A stretch of 40,997 bases of DNA from UBA4722 sp041690995 (GCA_041690995.1 JBEPVM010000008.1:1-40997); one strand, 5' to 3'; shown: positions 16,310 through 25,232, counted from the first letter of the stretch. Program-made: numbers and translations. The notes: generated from the letters alone by a model not told the origin.

Positions 16310-16948
16310 TTACTCTGATGTCACAGGCTCTTGAGCTTCATTCGTAAGAACTAATTTCACTAATTCTGGCACAGATCTGACACTCATTTTTTTCATCACA
16401 CTGGCACGATGTGCTTCGACTGTTTTAAGCGAAATGTTCAGTTCAGATGAAATCACTTTATTTTGTTTGCCTGCGACAATACCCTGTAATACTTGCACTT
16501 CGCGTGGCGATAATAATGCAAATTTTGCTTCTGCTTGGGCGTTTTCTTGTTGCTTCTCACGGTTAATTTTATCAGATCGTAAAGCTCTGTTAATGCTTTC
16601 AAGTAATACCTGATCGTTGAATGGTTTAGTGAGAAAGTCCACAGCCCCTGCTTTCATGATACGTACGGCGAGAGGCACATCTCCATGACCACTAATAAAA
16701 ATAATCGGTATTTTTGCACTGAGGGCAAGTAATTTGGTTTGTAATTCTGGACCACTCATCCTTGGCATACGCACATCGAGCAGCAAACAACCGTGCTGGT
16801 CAGGATTATAGGCATTTAAAAAATCTTGCGCACAGGTGTAAATTTTAGATTTTAAACCGACTGATTCAATAATCCATGAAAGTGACTCTGCCATAGCAGT
16901 ATCATCATCGACGACATAGACAATTGCGTTCATTGGCATGACGGGCAT
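16310..16948 (-). CDS. FixJ/NarL-type response regulator
   Basis: This is a 212-residue regulator from the ATG at 16948, which has AAGGAG at a proper distance. A longer open frame reaches 17041 but runs into the kinase gene. The receiver domain contains YVVDDDTAMAESL, the phospho-acceptor D58 in LLLDVRMPRMSGPE, IIFISGHGDVPLAVRIMKAG and the conserved Lys in DFLTKPFND. The C-terminal LuxR-type helix-turn-helix reads LSPREVQVLQGIVAGKQNK then SLKTVEAHRASVMKKM. It begins 10 bases after the kinase stop, so the pair forms one operon. The target genes are unknown. FixJ, TtrR and similar proteins respond to redox or electron-acceptor signals. Confidence 0.93.
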   Translation of the reverse strand: MPVMPMNAIVYVVDDDTAMAESLSWIIESVGLKSKIYTCAQDFLNAYNPDQHGCLLLDVRMPRMSGPELQTKLLALSAKIPIIFISGHGDVPLAVRIMKAGAVDFLTKPFNDQVLLESINRALRSDKINREKQQENAQAEAKFALLSPREVQVLQGIVAGKQNKVISSELNISLKTVEAHRASVMKKMSVRSVPELVKLVLTNEAQEPVTSE

Positions 16949-16958
16949 AGTATTCTCC

Positions 16959-18542
16959 TTAGTTAATGGGTAAAACAAAGCGTATCCAGCTATGGTTGTG
17001 AGTGTTCGGGTTAATCGTAAATTGTCCGCCGTGTGCCTCAATAATGGAACGACAAATGGCTAAACCCATTCCTCGGCCATGAGCTTTTGTTGTAAAAAAT
17101 GGCTCAAATACCTTATGAATCATATCTTTTGAAAAACCAGGGCCTGTATCATGTAAAGTAACTTCAATGGAATTTGCATCGATCGTTTTAGTGTGTATAT
17201 GAATTTTTCTTGTTTTTTGGTCTGTTTGTTGCATGGCATCTATCGCATTTTGAATGAGATTGAGCAGCACTTGTTGTAATTGTATTTTATCGGCCGAAAT
17301 CATTTGCACGGTTTTTGAAAGATTAAATTCGATTTTTATTTTTGCATTATTAAGATCATTGCGAATCAAAGTGACGGTTTCACGAATGAGACTGTTAATT
17401 TTGCAGGGTGTTTTGAATAATTGTCCTTTGCAAAAAAAATTTTTGAGCCGATGAATGACTTCGCCTGCCCGTTGCGCCTGGGCGACCGCTTTCTTCATGA
17501 TTTCGATGATTTGTATTGGGTCATGTTGTTTATTTTGCAAATAGCGTACGCAGCCTTGCGTGTAATTAACGACAGCTGCGAGCGGTTGGTTAATTTCGTG
17601 TGCCATGCCAGAGGCCATTTCTTCCATACTACTGAGACGAGATACATGCGCAAGTTGTTGCCCTCGTAATCGTGCTTTTTTGTCTAACACGCGATCAGTT
17701 ATATCGCGTGAAGCAGCCTGGATTTCACGAATCGTTTTTGTATCTTCATCATAGAGTGTTCTAAGATTGCTTTCAAACCAACGGTAATCACCTTCTTTTC
17801 GTCTCAGACGGTAAGTAACAATTTGATGATCCTGCGAATTTTTACGTCGATTAAATACTTTTTTTAATTTTTTGATATCATCATAATGGATAAATTTGTA
17901 AAAATTACAATTTAATAATTCGTCAGGGTGGTAGCCTAATAATGCTTTAGCGGAGGGTGATGCGTACAGGTAAGTCCCATCAGGTGATAGTCGTGAAATA
18001 ATATCTGTTGTGTTTTCAACTAATAAATCAAACAGTAATTTATTTTCTCGCAGGGTTTTTTCATTTTGGTCTTGCATATATAAAATCTTAAGCAATAAAT
18101 AATGAGTAGCCTGTGATGATTCAGATTGTTCTTGTAATTGATTTTTAAGATTTATAATAGTGTTATTCAAACCTGTTTCAATGGATTTGTAAGAAAGTAT
18201 ATCATGATGCGTTACAATGGCCGTGGCTTTATCTTTATTGTTGGAGGATGTATTAATTGAATTAAGATGGGTTTTGCATAACCCTTTGATACCATTTTTT
18301 CGGATATAGCGCGTTTCTGCCGCCCATTTTTTTTGTTCTGATAAAGTTTCTTGAATAATTTTCTGGAAGGGATGATTTTGCTGATAAATTAAGTTAATGG
18401 ATTTTCCTAACACTTCTTTTTTGTGGTAACCAAATAAAGAGGCTGCACCCTGATTCCAATCAATGATGCGCCCCGCTCGATCAATCAGTACGGCGCTTTC
18501 GGGAATCGCCTCAAATAATGGTTGTATCGCATCGGTCTGCAT
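16959..18542 (-). CDS. PAS-domain sensor histidine kinase (FixL-like, soluble)
   Basis: This 527-residue kinase has no transmembrane segment. PAS domain 1 spans about 5-115 (AVLIDRAGRIIDWNQGAASL, FGYHKKEVLG). A helical linker spans 120-165, and PAS domain 2 with a PAC motif spans 170-285 (GTYLYASPSAKALLGYHPDE, then RRKEGDYRWFESNLR). HisKA follows with H315 in MASGMAHEINQPLAAV, then the HATPase with NAIDAMQQTD, DTGPGF and GRGMGLAICRSI. Domain order fits the FixL group. The heme-binding His expected for an O2 sensor PAS is not recognisable by eye, so the signal is unknown. It is translated just ahead of its response regulator. Confidence 0.93.
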   Translation of the reverse strand: MQTDAIQPLFEAIPESAVLIDRAGRIIDWNQGAASLFGYHKKEVLGKSINLIYQQNHPFQKIIQETLSEQKKWAAETRYIRKNGIKGLCKTHLNSINTSSNNKDKATAIVTHHDILSYKSIETGLNNTIINLKNQLQEQSESSQATHYLLLKILYMQDQNEKTLRENKLLFDLLVENTTDIISRLSPDGTYLYASPSAKALLGYHPDELLNCNFYKFIHYDDIKKLKKVFNRRKNSQDHQIVTYRLRRKEGDYRWFESNLRTLYDEDTKTIREIQAASRDITDRVLDKKARLRGQQLAHVSRLSSMEEMASGMAHEINQPLAAVVNYTQGCVRYLQNKQHDPIQIIEIMKKAVAQAQRAGEVIHRLKNFFCKGQLFKTPCKINSLIRETVTLIRNDLNNAKIKIEFNLSKTVQMISADKIQLQQVLLNLIQNAIDAMQQTDQKTRKIHIHTKTIDANSIEVTLHDTGPGFSKDMIHKVFEPFFTTKAHGRGMGLAICRSIIEAHGGQFTINPNTHNHSWIRFVLPIN

Positions 18543-18629
18543 CCTTGCTTTCCTTTGATATTCACTGTATATATTTTTTAAATCGCGTTAATAGTATCAT
18601 ATTTTTTTGATAAAGTTCAGGGGTAGTAG

Positions 18630-19988
18630 ATGCGTATTCATATTTTAGGTATTTGCGGCACTTTCATGGCAGGTATTGCACAGATTGCCAAGCAGGCAGG
18701 GCATGACGTAGTGGGGTCGGATAAAAATGTCTATCCGCCAATGAGTACGCAATTAGAATCCCAAGGTATACAGTTGTTTAATAGCTTTGACGCACAATAT
18801 ATTGATCCGACAGTCGATTTTGTGATTGTGGGTAATGTCATGACGCGTGGCAATCCAGCCATGGAATTTGTATTAGAAAAAAACCTGCCTTATATGTCAG
18901 GACCTGAATGGTTGGCAACGCATATCCTCAAAGACCGATGGGTATTAGCGGTATCGGGTACACATGGTAAAACGACAACTACGAGTTTACTCGCCTGGAT
19001 ATTGGACTATAGCCATAAAAGCCCAGGATTTTTAATTGGAGGTGTGCCAGAAAATTTTGGTATTTCGGCGCGTATAGGCCAAGCACCGTATTTTGTGATT
19101 GAGGCAGATGAATATGACAGTGCTTTTTTTGATAAGCGCTCGAAATTTATTCATTACCATCCTAAGACGCTTATTTTAAATAATCTGGAATTTGATCATG
19201 CCGATATTTTTTCTGATTTAGAGGCGATTCAGCAGCAATTTCATTATTTAGTTCGTACGGTGCCTGGGAATGGCTTGATTATCCGCCATGCGGAGGATGT
19301 GAATTTACAAGCGACATTAGATAAAGGTTGCTGGACGCCTGTTGAAATGTTTGGTGGAGAGGATGCGGTTTGGCGGGCGGACATATTGAAAGCCGATGGG
19401 AGTGCTTTTACAGTTTTTCATGAGAATAATCCTATCGGGAATGTGAGCTGGAATTTACTCGGTAAACACAATGTTGAAAACGCGCTTGCAGCTATTGCGG
19501 CGGCGCATCATGTAGGTGTTCCAGTCAGCCAGGCGCTAGAAGCATTGCCTTTGTTTAAAAATGTGAAACGGCGCTTAGAAATAAAAGGCGAGAAAAATGG
19601 CATAACGGTGTACGACGATTTTGCGCATCATCCTACGGCGATTGCGACCACACTTGCGGGATTGCGTGCTAAAGTCGGTAATAGCGCGCGCATTATTGCT
19701 ATTTTAGAATTGGGTTCTTATACCATGCGCTCGGGTGTACACAAAGAGGCAATTCAACAGTCTTTAGAGGCAGCAAATAGAGTGATGTGTCAACGTCCAG
19801 TGGTTGATAACTGGGGATTAGAAGCTCTTTTAAAAAAATTCCTACAACCGACCAGTTTATTTGAGTGTGTTGATAAGGCGGTAGATGATTTAAGGCAAAT
19901 ACTCAAGCCAGGCGATCATGTGGTAGTCATGAGTAATTCGGGATTTGGTGGGATTCATGAAAAAATATTAGCTGCTATTTCAAGTTAA
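18630..19988 (+). CDS. mpl: UDP-MurNAc:L-Ala-gamma-D-Glu-meso-DAP ligase (murein peptide recycling)
   Basis: This 452-residue Mur ligase joins the recycled tripeptide to UDP-MurNAc. The start is MRIHILGICGTFMAGIAQIA, then VVGSDKNVYPPMSTQL, typical of Mpl rather than MurC. The P-loop is SGTHGKTTTTSLLAW. The central domain has FVIEADEYDSAFFDKRSKF and ILNNLEFDHADIF, and the C-terminal domain has YDDFAHHPTAIATTLAGLR. Length is normal. It indicates that the organism recycles its peptidoglycan. It is divergent from the histidine kinase gene. Confidence 0.96.
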   Translation: MRIHILGICGTFMAGIAQIAKQAGHDVVGSDKNVYPPMSTQLESQGIQLFNSFDAQYIDPTVDFVIVGNVMTRGNPAMEFVLEKNLPYMSGPEWLATHILKDRWVLAVSGTHGKTTTTSLLAWILDYSHKSPGFLIGGVPENFGISARIGQAPYFVIEADEYDSAFFDKRSKFIHYHPKTLILNNLEFDHADIFSDLEAIQQQFHYLVRTVPGNGLIIRHAEDVNLQATLDKGCWTPVEMFGGEDAVWRADILKADGSAFTVFHENNPIGNVSWNLLGKHNVENALAAIAAAHHVGVPVSQALEALPLFKNVKRRLEIKGEKNGITVYDDFAHHPTAIATTLAGLRAKVGNSARIIAILELGSYTMRSGVHKEAIQQSLEAANRVMCQRPVVDNWGLEALLKKFLQPTSLFECVDKAVDDLRQILKPGDHVVVMSNSGFGGIHEKILAAISS

Positions 19989-19995
19989 GAAAGTG

Positions 19996-20062
19996 TTTAA
20001 TGTTTTATTTTTTAAAAATTTTTTTTTTATTTTTATTTTTATTATTGTTTTTATTTTTAAGG
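19996..20062. repeat. T-rich low-complexity tract
   Basis: Between the mpl stop and the small membrane gene the plus strand is almost only T and A, with T runs of up to ten broken by single A or G. It is followed within 20 bases by an 11-G run. It may serve as a terminator region for mpl, but no GC stem is present. Confidence 0.5.
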
Positions 20063-20326
20063 TTAAAAAGTTATTTCGGGGGGGGGGGCGCCCAGTGAAG
20101 TTAGCGCAGCGCAGCAGCATACTAAAAGTGACATGATTACAATTGCTCCCAAGCCACCTGTTACAAGTATTGTAGCGATAGTAAGCATAGTATTAAGGCT
20201 CACACCAGTCGCAGAAAGAATAGCCGTTCCGCCTCCCACCACCGCAAAAAGTCCAAAGGACCTCACTAAACATTTTTTTTCATAAGTCCGTACAGCTTCT
20301 TCATCGAGGTCATTCTCTACGGTCAT
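20063..20326 (-). CDS. Small membrane protein with homopolymer-encoded C-terminus
   Basis: I do not recognise this 87-residue protein. A polar N-terminus (DLDEEAVRTYEKKCLVR) is followed by two hydrophobic Gly/Ala-rich helices, about residues 24-43 and 46-75, the second ending in a CCC triplet. The C-terminus GAPPPEITF is encoded through an 11-base C run (plus-strand G 20078-20088). Gain of one C would replace the last residues by a Lys/Ile/Asn-rich tail of about 30 residues, and loss of one would end the protein at PPPK. Such placement suits phase variation or could be assembly noise. The gene stands alone between mpl and lepA. Confidence 0.6.
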   Translation of the reverse strand: MTVENDLDEEAVRTYEKKCLVRSFGLFAVVGGGTAILSATGVSLNTMLTIATILVTGGLGAIVIMSLLVCCCAALTSLGAPPPEITF

Positions 20327-20462
20327 TCGTTAATCCTTTATCATCATTGGTCACCAGTAGCAAAAAATTTTATCATGGTTTTATCGCAATAGACAATAGA
20401 CTCTATAGTATATCCGTTCTAAATACGTTAGAATTCCTCGTTTTACTGGCAGCTTCTAAAAC

Positions 20463-22256
20463 ATGCAGAATATTCGTAACTTTTCTATCATTGCTCATAT
20501 TGATCATGGTAAGTCAACATTAGCTGATCGGTTAATTCAAGTCTGTGGGGGTTTGCAAGCACGCGAAATGTCCGAGCAAGTGCTGGATTCCATGGATTTA
20601 GAGCGTGAGCGGGGTATTACGATCAAAGCTCACAGCGTGACTTTAAATTATAAAGCGCTCAATGGCCAAACCTACCAATTAAATTTTATTGACACACCGG
20701 GTCATGTGGATTTTTCTTATGAAGTATCGCGTTCACTCGCTGCCTGTGAAGGGGCTTTATTGGTTGTTGATGCAGGGCAGGGGGTGGAGGCGCAAACGGT
20801 TGCTGTTTGTTATACCGCTATAGAACAAGGTCTTGAAGTGATTCCGGTTTTGAACAAAATTGATTTACCGCAATCTGATCCTGCACGTGTGATTCATGAA
20901 ATTGAAGAAATCATTGGCATCAGTGCTCAGAATGCGCTGGGGGTGAGTGCCAAGTTAGGTCTCGGTATTACAGAATTACTTGAAAAAATTATTACAGATA
21001 TTCCTGCGCCAGAAGGTGATCCGCTTGTGCCTTTGCAAGCGCTGATTATTGATTCCTGGTTTGATAGTTACTTAGGGGTGGTATCGCTGGTGCGTGTTAA
21101 AAATGGCACGTTGAGGGTCGGCGAAAAAATGCAAGTGATGTCAACAGGTAGAAATCACGAAGTCACGGGTATTGGTATTTTTACGCCTAAACGTGAATCA
21201 ACAGGTATTTTAAAAGCGGGGGAAGTAGGTTATGTAGTTGCAGGTATTAAAGAAATTAATGGCGCGCCTGTGGGAGATACGATTACCAATGCAATCAAGC
21301 CATCAACGATTTCTTTGCCAGGTTTTAAATTAATTAAACCCCAAGTATACGCAGGATTATTTCCCATTAGTTCGGATGATTTTCCAGCGTTTCGCGAAGC
21401 GCTCGCTAAATTACGTTTAAATGACGCGGCTTTATTTTATGAACCTGAATCGTCTGAAGCGCTTGGTTTTGGGTTTCGTTGTGGGTTTTTAGGTATGCTT
21501 CACATGGAAATTGTGCAAGAACGGCTGGAGCGCGAATATAATCTTAATTTAATTACGACAGCGCCTACAGTGGTTTATGAAGTCTTAACAACGAAGGGAG
21601 AAATATTATCTATTGATAATCCTTTTAAACTGCCTGTGCTGAATGTCATTTCTGAAATTCGTGAACCGATTGTGAAGACGAATATTTTAGTGCCTCAACA
21701 ATATTTAGGCCAGGTAATGACGTTATGTATCGAGAAGCGAGGCATTCAAAAGCAATTGTTATATTTAGGGAACCAAGTCTCTTTGACTTATGAAATACCC
21801 ATGAATGAAGTGGTATTAGATTTTTTCGACCGGTTAAAATCTGTGAGTCGTGGGTATGCGTCATTGGATTATAGTTTTTCTTATTTTCAAGCAGCTGATT
21901 TAGTGAAGTTGGAATTATTGATTAACGGTGAAAAAGTGGACGCGCTGGCGTTTATCGTGCATTCCGACCAGGCGCAATTTAAAGGCAGGCAATTGACGGA
22001 AAAAATGCAAGAATTAATACCGCGACAAATGTATGATGTAGCGATTCAAGCAACGATTGGCGCACATATTATTGCTCGAAGTACAGTGAAAGCGCTACGA
22101 AAAAACGTCACAGCAAAATGTTATGGTGGTGATATAACACGTAAAAGAAAATTACTTGAGAAACAAAAAGAAGGAAAAAAACGCATGAAACAAATAGGTA
22201 ATGTAGAAGTCCCTCAAGAAGCATTTTTAGCAATATTAAAGGTAGATAAAAAATGA
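20463..22256 (+). CDS. lepA: Elongation factor 4 (LepA, ribosome back-translocase)
   Basis: This 597-residue GTPase has G1 AHIDHGKSTLADRL, G2 in RERGITIKAH, G3 DTPGHVDFSYEVSRSLAACE and G4 NKIDLPQSDP. LepA-specific blocks follow: GFRCGFLGMLHMEIVQERLE, RGYASLDYSF and the C-terminal RKRKLLEKQKEGKKRMKQIG with VEVPQEAFLAILK. Length is normal. EF4 helps ribosomes during stress and in biogenesis. It is the first gene of lepA-lepB-rnc-era, overlapping lepB by four bases. Confidence 0.98.
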   Translation: MQNIRNFSIIAHIDHGKSTLADRLIQVCGGLQAREMSEQVLDSMDLERERGITIKAHSVTLNYKALNGQTYQLNFIDTPGHVDFSYEVSRSLAACEGALLVVDAGQGVEAQTVAVCYTAIEQGLEVIPVLNKIDLPQSDPARVIHEIEEIIGISAQNALGVSAKLGLGITELLEKIITDIPAPEGDPLVPLQALIIDSWFDSYLGVVSLVRVKNGTLRVGEKMQVMSTGRNHEVTGIGIFTPKRESTGILKAGEVGYVVAGIKEINGAPVGDTITNAIKPSTISLPGFKLIKPQVYAGLFPISSDDFPAFREALAKLRLNDAALFYEPESSEALGFGFRCGFLGMLHMEIVQERLEREYNLNLITTAPTVVYEVLTTKGEILSIDNPFKLPVLNVISEIREPIVKTNILVPQQYLGQVMTLCIEKRGIQKQLLYLGNQVSLTYEIPMNEVVLDFFDRLKSVSRGYASLDYSFSYFQAADLVKLELLINGEKVDALAFIVHSDQAQFKGRQLTEKMQELIPRQMYDVAIQATIGAHIIARSTVKALRKNVTAKCYGGDITRKRKLLEKQKEGKKRMKQIGNVEVPQEAFLAILKVDKK

Positions 22257-23032
22257 ATTTTAATTTCGAGTTAATTTTATTTTATGCAGTGATTATCAGT
22301 GGCGCTATTGCTTTATTTGACCGTGTTTTTCTTGCGAAAAAACGTAAGCGAGCACATATAAAAAAACTACCTGTGTTGAGTGATTATGCTTACTCATTTT
22401 TTCCCGTGTTATTCCTGGTTTTTTTACTGCGTTCATTTTTATATGAACCTTTTCGTATTCCATCAGGTTCATTAAAGCCGACATTAGAAGTAGGTGATTT
22501 TATTTTAGTGAATAAATTTGACTATGGAATTCGTTTGCCAGTGACGCATACAAAATTGTATTCCATCGGTGAGCCTAAGCGCGGTGATATTATTGTTTTT
22601 CGTTTTCCATTAAACCCTTCTATTGATTTTATAAAACGCGTGATTGGTGTGCCAGGGGATCATATTACTTATACTCATAAAATACTTTATATTAATGGGA
22701 AAGAAATACCGCAGCAATTTGTTAAAAAGAGTAGAGTTTTTGATGATAATGGCACGAAGATAGATATGATTGAGAAAGAAGAAAATTTAGAAGGTATCAA
22801 ACATGCTATTTATCAAACACAAGATGACTTCAATGATAATATCGAGAATATTACTGTACCAAAAGGCCGCTATTTTGTGATGGGTGACAACCGTGATAAG
22901 AGTGCGGATAGCCGGTATTGGGGTTTTGTACCAGAAGAAAATATTGTGGGTAAAGCTAATTTAGTTTGGATGAGTTGGGATAAAATACACTATACTATTC
23001 GATGGCATCGAATAGGAAAAATGATTATATGA
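22253..23032 (+). CDS. lepB: Signal peptidase I
   Basis: This 259-residue inner-membrane protease has two N-terminal hydrophobic segments (about 5-22 and 43-63). The catalytic Ser lies in EPFRIPSGSLKPTL, the catalytic Lys in FIKRVIGVPGD, and box E is MGDNRDKSADSRYWGFVP. The residue after the catalytic Ser is Leu, where most bacterial enzymes have Met. It releases Sec-exported proteins from the membrane, including the porins and the secreted protein at 36123 in this window. It overlaps lepA and rnc by four bases each, so all are coupled. Confidence 0.96.
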   Translation: MNFNFELILFYAVIISGAIALFDRVFLAKKRKRAHIKKLPVLSDYAYSFFPVLFLVFLLRSFLYEPFRIPSGSLKPTLEVGDFILVNKFDYGIRLPVTHTKLYSIGEPKRGDIIVFRFPLNPSIDFIKRVIGVPGDHITYTHKILYINGKEIPQQFVKKSRVFDDNGTKIDMIEKEENLEGIKHAIYQTQDDFNDNIENITVPKGRYFVMGDNRDKSADSRYWGFVPEENIVGKANLVWMSWDKIHYTIRWHRIGKMII

Positions 23033-23703
23033 GTCAGGAACTTTGTCAGTCTTTAGGTTATCAATTCAATAATACGAATTTATTAAAAATAGCCTTGACG
23101 CATCGCAGCTGTGATGAAACTAACAATGAACGATTAGAATTTTTAGGAGATTCTATTGTTAATTTTGTGGTTGCAGAAGCGTTATATCAGAAGTTCCCTC
23201 ATGCGCAAGAAGGTGATTTAAGCCGATGGCGTGCGAGCTTGGTCAATCGCGATGCCTTAGGAAAATTAGCTCGCGAGTTAAAAATAGGCCGTTTTATTTT
23301 TTTAGGAATAGGTGAATTAAAAAGCGGTGGGAATGAACGGCAGTCTATTTTATCCTGCACGATGGAAGCGCTCATTGGCGCGATTTATTTAGATGGTGGT
23401 TTTGCTGTCACACGAGATTGTATTTTTCGCTGGTATAAGAGTACATTGGAATCATTATCCAATGCAGCGAGTCATAAAGACCCTAAAACACAACTGCAAG
23501 AATATTTACAAGGGTTACATCAATCATTGCCTGTTTATCAAGTGGAGTCTGCTGAAGGCGCATCACATCGACAAATATTTACAGTAAGTTGTGTGATCGC
23601 TAGCCGAAAAGAAAAAATTTTGGGTAGAGGTTCAAGTCGCCGCCGTGCAGAACAGGAAGCAGCTGAAAAAATGCTAGGAATTTTAAAAAATGAAACCTGT
23701 TGA
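23029..23703 (+). CDS. rnc: Ribonuclease III
   Basis: This is a 224-residue protein from the ATG at 23029, which overlaps the lepB stop as ATGA. An upstream ATG at 23002 would add nine non-conserved residues. The RNase III signature is NERLEFLGDSIVNFVVAEAL, and the second acidic site is CTMEALIGAIYLDGG. The C-terminal dsRNA-binding domain spans about 150-222 (DPKTQLQEYLQ, LPVYQVESAEGASH, GRGSSRRRAEQEAAEKML). It processes rRNA precursors and structured RNAs. It overlaps era by 14 bases, the typical rnc-era operon. Confidence 0.97.
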   Translation: MSQELCQSLGYQFNNTNLLKIALTHRSCDETNNERLEFLGDSIVNFVVAEALYQKFPHAQEGDLSRWRASLVNRDALGKLARELKIGRFIFLGIGELKSGGNERQSILSCTMEALIGAIYLDGGFAVTRDCIFRWYKSTLESLSNAASHKDPKTQLQEYLQGLHQSLPVYQVESAEGASHRQIFTVSCVIASRKEKILGRGSSRRRAEQEAAEKMLGILKNETC

Positions 23704-24589
23704 TCAATTTCATCAGTGCGGTTATGTTGCGATTGTCGGGCGCCCTAATGTCGGGAAGTCTACGTTATTGAATGAATTGATCGGACAAAAAATTAGTATT
23801 ATTTCACCTAAACCGCAGACAACACGTCATCAAATTTTAGGTATTAAAACAATTGATACTGTGCAGGCGATTTATATTGATACACCGGGATTACATCCCG
23901 CAGAACAACGCGCGATGAATCGTTATATGAACCGTTTGGCAAGCTCTGTGATACCTGATGCCAATGTGGTTATTTTTATGATTGAAGCAATGCGTTGGTA
24001 TGATGAAGATGACGTCATCTTAGAAAAGATTCGACTCTCGAGATCGCCTGTTATTTTAGTTATTAATAAAATTGATTTATTAAAAGATAAAAGTCAGTTG
24101 CTGCCCTTGATTGATCGACTCAGCACACAATTTTCTTTTTCGCATATTGTGCCATTGTCCGCGAAAAATCACGATAATATAGCCACTTTAGAAAAACTGG
24201 TTCTGCCATTTTTACCAAAAGGGCCGCATCTCTTTCCGATGGTACAAGTGACAGATAAAGATGAGCGTTTTCAAATAACCGAGATTATTCGCGAAAAATT
24301 AATTTATGCGACTCTGCAGGAAATTCCTTATAGCACGACTGTTGTGATCGAATCTTTAAAATTAGAAGGCAATCTTTTAACTGTTCATGGCATTATTTGG
24401 GTGGAACGTGAAGGACAAAAGCCGATTGTGATTGGCAAAAATGGCGAACGGTTAAAAAAAATCGGTACACAAGCACGTAAAGACATTGAGAAATTACTCA
24501 AGAAAAAAGTTTTTTTACGCCTCTGGGTGAAAGTGAAAAGTAACTGGACAGATAATGATAATTTCTTACAAAGTCTGGGGTTTGAGTAG
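23690..24589 (+). CDS. era: GTPase Era
   Basis: This 299-residue protein binds 16S rRNA and helps 30S maturation. It has G1 GRPNVGKSTLLNELIGQ, the effector loop with PQTTRH, G3 DTPGLH, and G4 NKIDLL. The C-terminal KH domain is visible in EGQKPIVIGKNGERLKKIG and ARKDIEKLL. Length is typical. It is the last gene of lepA-lepB-rnc-era. recO and pdxJ, which often follow in this clade, are absent here. Confidence 0.98.
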   Translation: MKPVDQFHQCGYVAIVGRPNVGKSTLLNELIGQKISIISPKPQTTRHQILGIKTIDTVQAIYIDTPGLHPAEQRAMNRYMNRLASSVIPDANVVIFMIEAMRWYDEDDVILEKIRLSRSPVILVINKIDLLKDKSQLLPLIDRLSTQFSFSHIVPLSAKNHDNIATLEKLVLPFLPKGPHLFPMVQVTDKDERFQITEIIREKLIYATLQEIPYSTTVVIESLKLEGNLLTVHGIIWVEREGQKPIVIGKNGERLKKIGTQARKDIEKLLKKKVFLRLWVKVKSNWTDNDNFLQSLGFE

Positions 24590-24599
24590 TAGTCATGCG

Positions 24600-24776
24600 T
24601 CATCTGTCTCTCACTAAATGTATTTCCACATGGCAATTCACTGCTTCTGCATATTTTTTTATTGTAGCGAAAGTAGGTGAATGGTTTAACAGGCTGTTTT
24701 CGAGCCGTGAGATATTCGATTTATTTGTTCCCATACGCTTGGCAACAGCCTCTTCTGTATCCATTGTATTCAACAT
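24600..24776 (-). pseudogene. Truncated Xre/HigA-like antitoxin remnant
   Basis: A 58-residue frame on the minus strand (ATG at 24776, or at 24764) reads TEEAVAKRMGTNKSNISRLE followed by NHSPTFATIKKYAEAVNCHV and EIHLV. This is the standard second half of HigA-type Xre antitoxins (EEVA.RMGT..S.ISRLE...HSPSL.TL..YA.A.G..L...LV). The first helix and N-terminal region of the domain are missing, and the frame starts only nine bases past the thioesterase stop. No toxin gene is adjacent. I read it as a relic of a decayed toxin-antitoxin module, though a short repressor could still be made. Confidence 0.7.
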
Positions 24777-24782
24777 AGAATT

Positions 24783-25223
24783 TTATTTACTTATATCATG
24801 TTTTCGTGCCAATACCGCCATCGTTAAGCGATTGATTGAAACAAGCTGTTGCTGCTCGTTACGTATTTCAATGCCCCACACTTGCGTGGATTTCCCTAAG
24901 TGATAAGGTGTTGCTGTGGCAATCACATACGCATCGCGTGCTGCGCGAATGTGATTGGTGTTAATATCAAGCCCAACGCAATAATAATGCTTTTGGTCTA
25001 CGCAAAAATTAGCGGCTGTGCTGCCGACTGTTTCTGCGAGTACACACGATGCGCCGCCATGCATGATGCCTAAGGGTTGTCTTGTGCGTTGATCTACAGG
25101 CATACGTGCCGCTAAATAATCATCGCCTATCTCTGTAAATTCAATGCCGAGATGTTCCACCATCGTATTTTTACTACGTGTTTCAATCAGCGCTAAACTA
25201 ATTTCTGTTTGCCAAATTTTCAT
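24783..25223 (-). CDS. Hotdog-fold acyl-CoA thioesterase (YdiI/MenI-like)
   Basis: This 146-residue single hotdog-domain protein of the PaaI/YdiI group has the active-site block GIMHGGASCVLAETVGSTAA, with the HGG loop and catalytic Glu. LDINTNHIRAARDAYVIATA and YHLGKSTQVWGIEI follow, matching the family. Such enzymes hydrolyse aromatic or hydroxyacyl-CoA thioesters. YdiI acts on 1,4-dihydroxy-2-naphthoyl-CoA in menaquinone synthesis, but no menaquinone genes are nearby, so the substrate is unknown. It lies 9 bases downstream of the ygfX-like gene in the same direction. Confidence 0.88.
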   Translation of the reverse strand: MKIWQTEISLALIETRSKNTMVEHLGIEFTEIGDDYLAARMPVDQRTRQPLGIMHGGASCVLAETVGSTAANFCVDQKHYYCVGLDINTNHIRAARDAYVIATATPYHLGKSTQVWGIEIRNEQQQLVSINRLTMAVLARKHDISK

Positions 25224-25232
25224 TATGTCCTC

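Noticed and set aside
16949..17041. Extended N-terminus of the response regulator
   Set aside because: It lies inside the kinase gene and lacks receiver-domain similarity. The ATG at 16948 has a good AAGGAG.
19996..20062. CRISPR-like or tandem repeat in the T-rich tract
   Set aside because: The tract is plain low complexity without regular repeat units or spacers.
24595..24903. Plus-strand open frame of 102 codons after era
   Set aside because: It is antisense to the thioesterase gene and to the HigA-like remnant, both of which show family motifs. The plus-strand translation shows none.
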